Positions 4,470-7,569 of a stretch of DNA of 7,569 nucleotides are shown here, in pieces. A program made the translations under genes and the position numbers. The notes under the pieces were generated by a model, which saw only the letters and a list, made by a program, of their open reading frames with translations, was not told the origin of the DNA and made no database searches. The first letter of the stretch is position 1, and the number at the start of each line of letters is the position of its first letter. The stretch comes from DATHGT01 sp035317605 (lineage in GTDB: Bacteria > Methylomirabilota > Methylomirabilia > Rokubacteriales > CSP1-6): positions 1 to 7,569 of the forward strand of contig DATHGT010000035.1 of NCBI GenBank assembly GCA_035317605.1, in the 5' to 3' direction.

Positions 4470-6956
4470 TCAGGCGCGGGCAGCGCTGGCGGCCGGCGAT
4501 GGCTGAGGCCGGAGCAACCGCCGCTTCACCACCTCGACGACTGCCAGATACGTCGCCGTCACGAGGATCAGGAACATGAAGAAGCTGGCCGGGAGCGGCA
4601 CGAACCCCAGCGACGCCGCGAAGGGCATGTAGGGCAGCGCAACCGCCACCGCGACGATGAGCAGAGTGGTCGCCGCGAGCGCGGCGCTGGGCCGACTCCG
4701 CAACGGATTGCCCGCGGTGCGGATCACGAAGAGCACGAGGGTCTGCGTGGCCAGGGATTCCACGAACCACCCCGTGTGGAACAGCGCCGGTCCCGCGTGG
4801 AACACGCGCAGGAGCACGAAGAACGTCGCGAAGTCGTAGAGCGAGCTGATCGGGCCGATGACGAGCATGAACTTTCTGATGACCGCGATGTCCCAGCGCT
4901 GGGGCTTCATGACGAAGCTCGCGTCCACGTTGTCGGTGGGGATGGTCACCTGGGCGAGGTCGTAGAGGAAATTATTGAGGAGGATCTGCAGCGGCAGCAT
5001 GGGCAGAAAGGGCAGGAACACGATGCCCGCCGCCATGCTGAACATGTTGCCGAAGTTCGAGCTCGTCCCCATCAAGAGATACTTCATGACGTTGCCGAAG
5101 GCCCGCCGCCCTTCGAGGATGCCCTCATGGAGCATGGCGAGGCTCGGCTCGAGCAGGATGATGTCGGCGGCGTCCTTGGCCACGTCCACCGCGTTCGCCA
5201 CCGAGATCCCCACGTCCGCGGCGTGGAGCGACGGCGCGTCGTTGATGCCGTCGCCGAGGTAGCCCACGACGTGGTTCCGGCTCTTGAGGGCGATGATGAT
5301 CCGGTTCTTCTGGCCGGGCGATACCCGCGCGAACACGTGGGTGCGCTCGACCACGGCGGCGAGGGCGGGATCGGTCATTTGTTCGATCTGAGCACCGAGG
5401 ATGATCTGCGTGGCGTCCAGGCCGACCTCGCCGCACACGTGACGGGCCACCCGCTCGTTGTCACCCGTCACCAGCTTCACGGTCACGCCGTCGCGGGCCA
5501 TGGCCGCCAGGGCCTCGCGCACGCCGGGCATGGGTGGGTCGTTGAACACGGCGAAGCCCGCGAGCACGAGATCCCGCTCGTCGCCCCTCCCGTACGCCGG
5601 TTGTGCATCGATCTCGCGATAGGCGACGGCGAGCACCCGCTCGCCGCCCTCGCTCAGCGCCTCGTACGTCGTTCCGCAATGGGCGCGCGCAGGCTCGTCG
5701 AGCGGCACGCGGGCGCCGCTGACCTCGTAGGCGGTGCAGCGCGGGATGACGCTCTCCGGCGCGCCCTTCGTGATGAGAAGCCGGCCGCCCTTCTGCGTCT
5801 CCACCACCACCGAGATGCAGCGGCGCTCGAAGTCGAAGGGCACCTCATCGAGCTTCTTGTAGCCGTCGATGGCCGGGCGCGGGTGATCGAGGACGGCGCG
5901 GTCGAGCGGGTTCTGAATCCCCGTCTCGTACGCGCTGTTCAGGTAGACGAGGAGGAACGGTGTCTCCGAGCGCTGGCCACCGGGGTCGACGCAGCGGTTG
6001 AAGGTGACGACGCCGCTGGTGAGCGTCCCCGTCTTGTCGCTGCACAGAACATCGAGACTGCCGAAGTCCTCGATGGCGGCGAGGTGCTTCACGATGACCT
6101 TCCGTCGCGCCATGTGGACGGCGCCCTTGGAGAGCGTGACGGCGGTGATCATCGGAAGGAACTCAGGCGTGAGCCCCACGGCGAGCGCGACGGCGAAGAG
6201 CAGCGACTCCAGGAACGGGCGGCCGAGGGCGGCGCTGGCGAGGAGCACGAACAGCACGAGCAGCACGACCGTGCGCATGATGAAGAGGGCGAAGCGCTTG
6301 GTCCCGCGCTCGAACTCCGTCTCGGGGCGGCGGGTGGCGAGGCGCGCGGCCACGTCGCCAAAAGCCGTCGCCGGCCCGGTGGCGGTGACCACGGCCGTCG
6401 CGGTGCCGCTGACGACGGAGGTGCCGAGGTAGACGACGCCGCCGTCGTCGGCCGCCCCCGGACTCTTCTCGACGGGCATGGACTCGCCCGTGAGGGCGGC
6501 CTGCTGCACGTGCAGATCGCGGGCGTCCACGAGACGCGCGTCGGCCGGAACGCGGTTGCCGGCAGCGAGCCGGATGAGATCGCCGGGCACGACCTCGCGT
6601 CGGGGGATCTCGACCGCGACCCCGTCGCGTACCGCCGTCGCCGTGGGCGCCACCGTGTCGCGTAGACGGTCCGCCGCGCGCTCCGACCGGAATGTCTGCA
6701 CGAAGTTCAGGGCGACGCTCAGCACGACCATGAGCGCGATGAGCGACGCGCTGAACGTTTCTCCGAGGGCGGCGGAGACGGCGCTGGCGCCGAGCAGGAT
6801 GAGCCCCAGTGGGTTGGCGAGCAGGGCGCCGACCTGCCGCAGCCCCGCATGACGGCGCGTGGTGGTGATCTCGTTGGGCCCGGTCGCGGCGAAGCGCCGC
6901 CGCGCCTCCTCGCTCGTGAGTCCGGACGTCGTCGGGGGAGCCGCGGGGGTGCTCAT
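4470..6956 (-). CDS. mgtA: Magnesium-translocating P-type ATPase (MgtA type, P3B)
   Basis: An 828-aa integral membrane ATPase that would import Mg2+ using ATP. Domains in order: N-terminal cation-ATPase motif GLTSEEARRRFAATGPNEI (12-30); M1-M2 (about 45-88); actuator domain with TGES (156-159); M3-M4 (about 225-275) with GLTPEFLPMI (261-270), the P3B counterpart of PEGL; phosphorylated Asp307 in DKTGTLT (307-313); nucleotide-binding domain with KGAPE (397-401); TGDN (497-500); hinge GDGINDAP (568-575); then M5-M10 (about 632-810). YDLAQVTIPTDNVD (665-678) and FHTGWFVESLATQTLV (726-741) match the MgtA subfamily rather than SERCA or heavy-metal pumps. All catalytic motifs are intact. The length is slightly below the usual ~900 aa, with a short N-terminus. 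The Shine-Dalgarno at ATG 6956 is weak, consistent with translation following the gene 47 nt upstream. No PhoQ-type leader was recognised. The substrate is inferred from subfamily only. Confidence 0.93.
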   Translation of the reverse strand: MSTPAAPPTTSGLTSEEARRRFAATGPNEITTTRRHAGLRQVGALLANPLGLILLGASAVSAALGETFSASLIALMVVLSVALNFVQTFRSERAADRLRDTVAPTATAVRDGVAVEIPRREVVPGDLIRLAAGNRVPADARLVDARDLHVQQAALTGESMPVEKSPGAADDGGVVYLGTSVVSGTATAVVTATGPATAFGDVAARLATRRPETEFERGTKRFALFIMRTVVLLVLFVLLASAALGRPFLESLLFAVALAVGLTPEFLPMITAVTLSKGAVHMARRKVIVKHLAAIEDFGSLDVLCSDKTGTLTSGVVTFNRCVDPGGQRSETPFLLVYLNSAYETGIQNPLDRAVLDHPRPAIDGYKKLDEVPFDFERRCISVVVETQKGGRLLITKGAPESVIPRCTAYEVSGARVPLDEPARAHCGTTYEALSEGGERVLAVAYREIDAQPAYGRGDERDLVLAGFAVFNDPPMPGVREALAAMARDGVTVKLVTGDNERVARHVCGEVGLDATQIILGAQIEQMTDPALAAVVERTHVFARVSPGQKNRIIIALKSRNHVVGYLGDGINDAPSLHAADVGISVANAVDVAKDAADIILLEPSLAMLHEGILEGRRAFGNVMKYLLMGTSSNFGNMFSMAAGIVFLPFLPMLPLQILLNNFLYDLAQVTIPTDNVDASFVMKPQRWDIAVIRKFMLVIGPISSLYDFATFFVLLRVFHAGPALFHTGWFVESLATQTLVLFVIRTAGNPLRSRPSAALAATTLLIVAVAVALPYMPFAASLGFVPLPASFFMFLILVTATYLAVVEVVKRRLLRPQPSPAASAARA

Positions 6957-7003
6957 GGAGCTTCGAACAGGCGCTCCGGCATTTCGGTCTGATGTAGCCC
7001 GAT

Positions 7004-7396
7004 TTATTGAGCTGGAGTGAAATGCTTTGTCACGAACGCGTGCAATTGATTCGTCGTCATCTTGTCGGCGTCTTCAACCTCGATCTTTATCTTTGCAAAC
7101 CGATGGTCAGCTCGTAGCACGTTGAGCAATTCAGTCTTGGCGGAGGTTGGACCGAACAAGAGAACGTCCTGGTAGTGTGTGATCGCCTCGCCCAGTTTCT
7201 TGTAAAACTCTGAGAGTTGATGCTGCTCTTTGTTGTGCATCAGATTTTCACTCTTACTCAAACTGTGTTCTCGATCCCGATGCGTCGATTCTGATTCGAT
7301 CAGACTCGTGACCATCGAATCGGTTGTCACATCCATCAGATGAGCCACTGAGTGATCCATCCAAATGCCCAAGCGCCGTGTCGTTTCCATTGTCAC
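7004..7396 (-). CDS. eRF1 domain 3-like (L30e-fold) small protein
   Basis: A soluble 130-aa protein. It has the plan of a bacterial family resembling eRF1 domain 3: an opening GIWMDHSVAHLMDVT (10-24; relatives have 'G-W-DHKKA'), an IES segment (33-35), a charged helical linker with HNKEQHQLSEFYKKLGEAI (54-72), then DVLLFGPTSAKTELLNVL (77-94) and KIKIEVEDADKMTTNQLHAF (103-122). The 'LLFGP..AK.EL' and 'DKMT.NQ' blocks are the most diagnostic. Such proteins are suspected to act at the ribosome, but I know of no established function for this one. GTG 7396 lies 6 nt from a GGGGG Shine-Dalgarno (7403-7407). ATG 7390, two codons in, is 12 nt away and is the alternative start (128 aa). A sampled line has only 23/60 G/C, far below mgtA, which suggests acquisition. 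It is probably the first gene of a unit with mgtA, separated by 47 nt. Confidence 0.8.
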   Translation of the reverse strand: MTMETTRRLGIWMDHSVAHLMDVTTDSMVTSLIESESTHRDREHSLSKSENLMHNKEQHQLSEFYKKLGEAITHYQDVLLFGPTSAKTELLNVLRADHRFAKIKIEVEDADKMTTNQLHAFVTKHFTPAQ

Positions 7397-7492
7397 GATG
7401 ATCCCCCTCTGTATCCCTTGACGAATCAGAAGGTGTCCGGGGCCTATTGGCCGAACGTGCGCTTATGCTCATGACCGCGACGGAGTGCTTAA

Positions 7493-7506
7493 CCCCCACC
7501 AGGGGG
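7493..7506. promoter_or_regulatory. G/C-tract inverted repeat upstream of the eRF1-like gene
   Basis: CCCCC (7493-7497), loop ACCA, GGGGG (7502-7506): a perfect 5-bp inverted repeat about 97 bases before the start of the minus-strand gene pair, in a 173-base region (7397-7569) with no gene. It could be an operator for a metal-sensing repressor, since G/C-tract palindromes are used by CsoR/RcnR-type regulators, or just a hairpin. No convincing -35/-10 pair was found on the minus strand here. A second small palindrome, GGCC-TATT-GGCC, lies at 7441-7452. Confidence 0.3.
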
Positions 7507-7569
7507 CCACGGAGCGCGACGCCTCTACTGTGACCAAAGGTTGTGAATCGGGCTATTGGATCTTGGTCC

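Noticed and set aside
4776..6665. A 629-codon plus-strand open frame opposite the ATPase gene
   Set aside because: It is rich in Arg, His, Glu and Gly in low-complexity fashion and is exactly antisense to an intact mgtA with all catalytic motifs. Long antisense frames are expected at this GC.
7418..7450. Plus-strand TTGACG as a -35 element
   Set aside because: No acceptable -10 lies at 16-18 nt and no plus-strand gene follows before the window ends.

Overview
The window is a GC-rich bacterial segment. A sampled 60-base line of the P-type ATPase gene has 45 G/C of 60. Two inserts are much poorer in GC: a glycosyltransferase-like gene (a sampled line has 25/60) and a small gene at the right end (23/60). 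The long open frames on both strands, the GTG starts and the kinds of gene remnant recall environmental GC-rich phyla such as NC10/Rokubacteria (Methylomirabilota) or soil and sediment proteobacteria. That placement is an impression from remembered relatives, not a result. No rRNA, tRNA or CRISPR array was seen.

Layout. Bases 13-697 (+) hold a small unknown protein followed by a HicB/HicA toxin-antitoxin pair with a perfect Shine-Dalgarno and a plausible promoter. The HicA frame carries what looks like a pair of compensating one-base indels that scramble about seven residues of a conserved segment. Bases about 700-1560 are a gene graveyard. A minus-strand piece of a large serine recombinase abuts a plus-strand piece of the N-terminal region of 2-oxoglutarate dehydrogenase E1 (SucA). 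Together they give a deceptive 306-codon ORF (697-1617) that is antisense to one gene and sense to the other. Bases about 1785-3149 (+) encode a cytoplasmic GT-A-like glycosyltransferase of distinctly lower GC, probably acquired by transfer. Bases 3232-4207 (-) are a decayed IS91-family transposase with a missing 5' part, an in-frame TAG, a one-base frameshift and a lost zinc-ribbon cysteine. Bases 4208-4469 are non-coding or remnant sequence.

The right third is an apparent two-gene minus-strand unit read leftwards. A 130-aa protein resembling eRF1 domain 3 / L30e-like bacterial proteins (7396-7004) is followed 47 nt later by a complete MgtA-type Mg2+-translocating P-type ATPase (6956-4470). 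If co-transcribed, it would link a possible ribosome-associated factor with magnesium uptake, which is plausible because ribosomes depend on Mg2+ but is untested.

The left two thirds read as an accessory zone of toxin-antitoxin genes, recombinase and transposase debris and foreign cargo. The right third is an intact physiological operon. The items most worth a second look are the compensated frameshift in HicA, the eRF1-like/MgtA pairing, and the low-GC glycosyltransferase lying between dead mobile elements.
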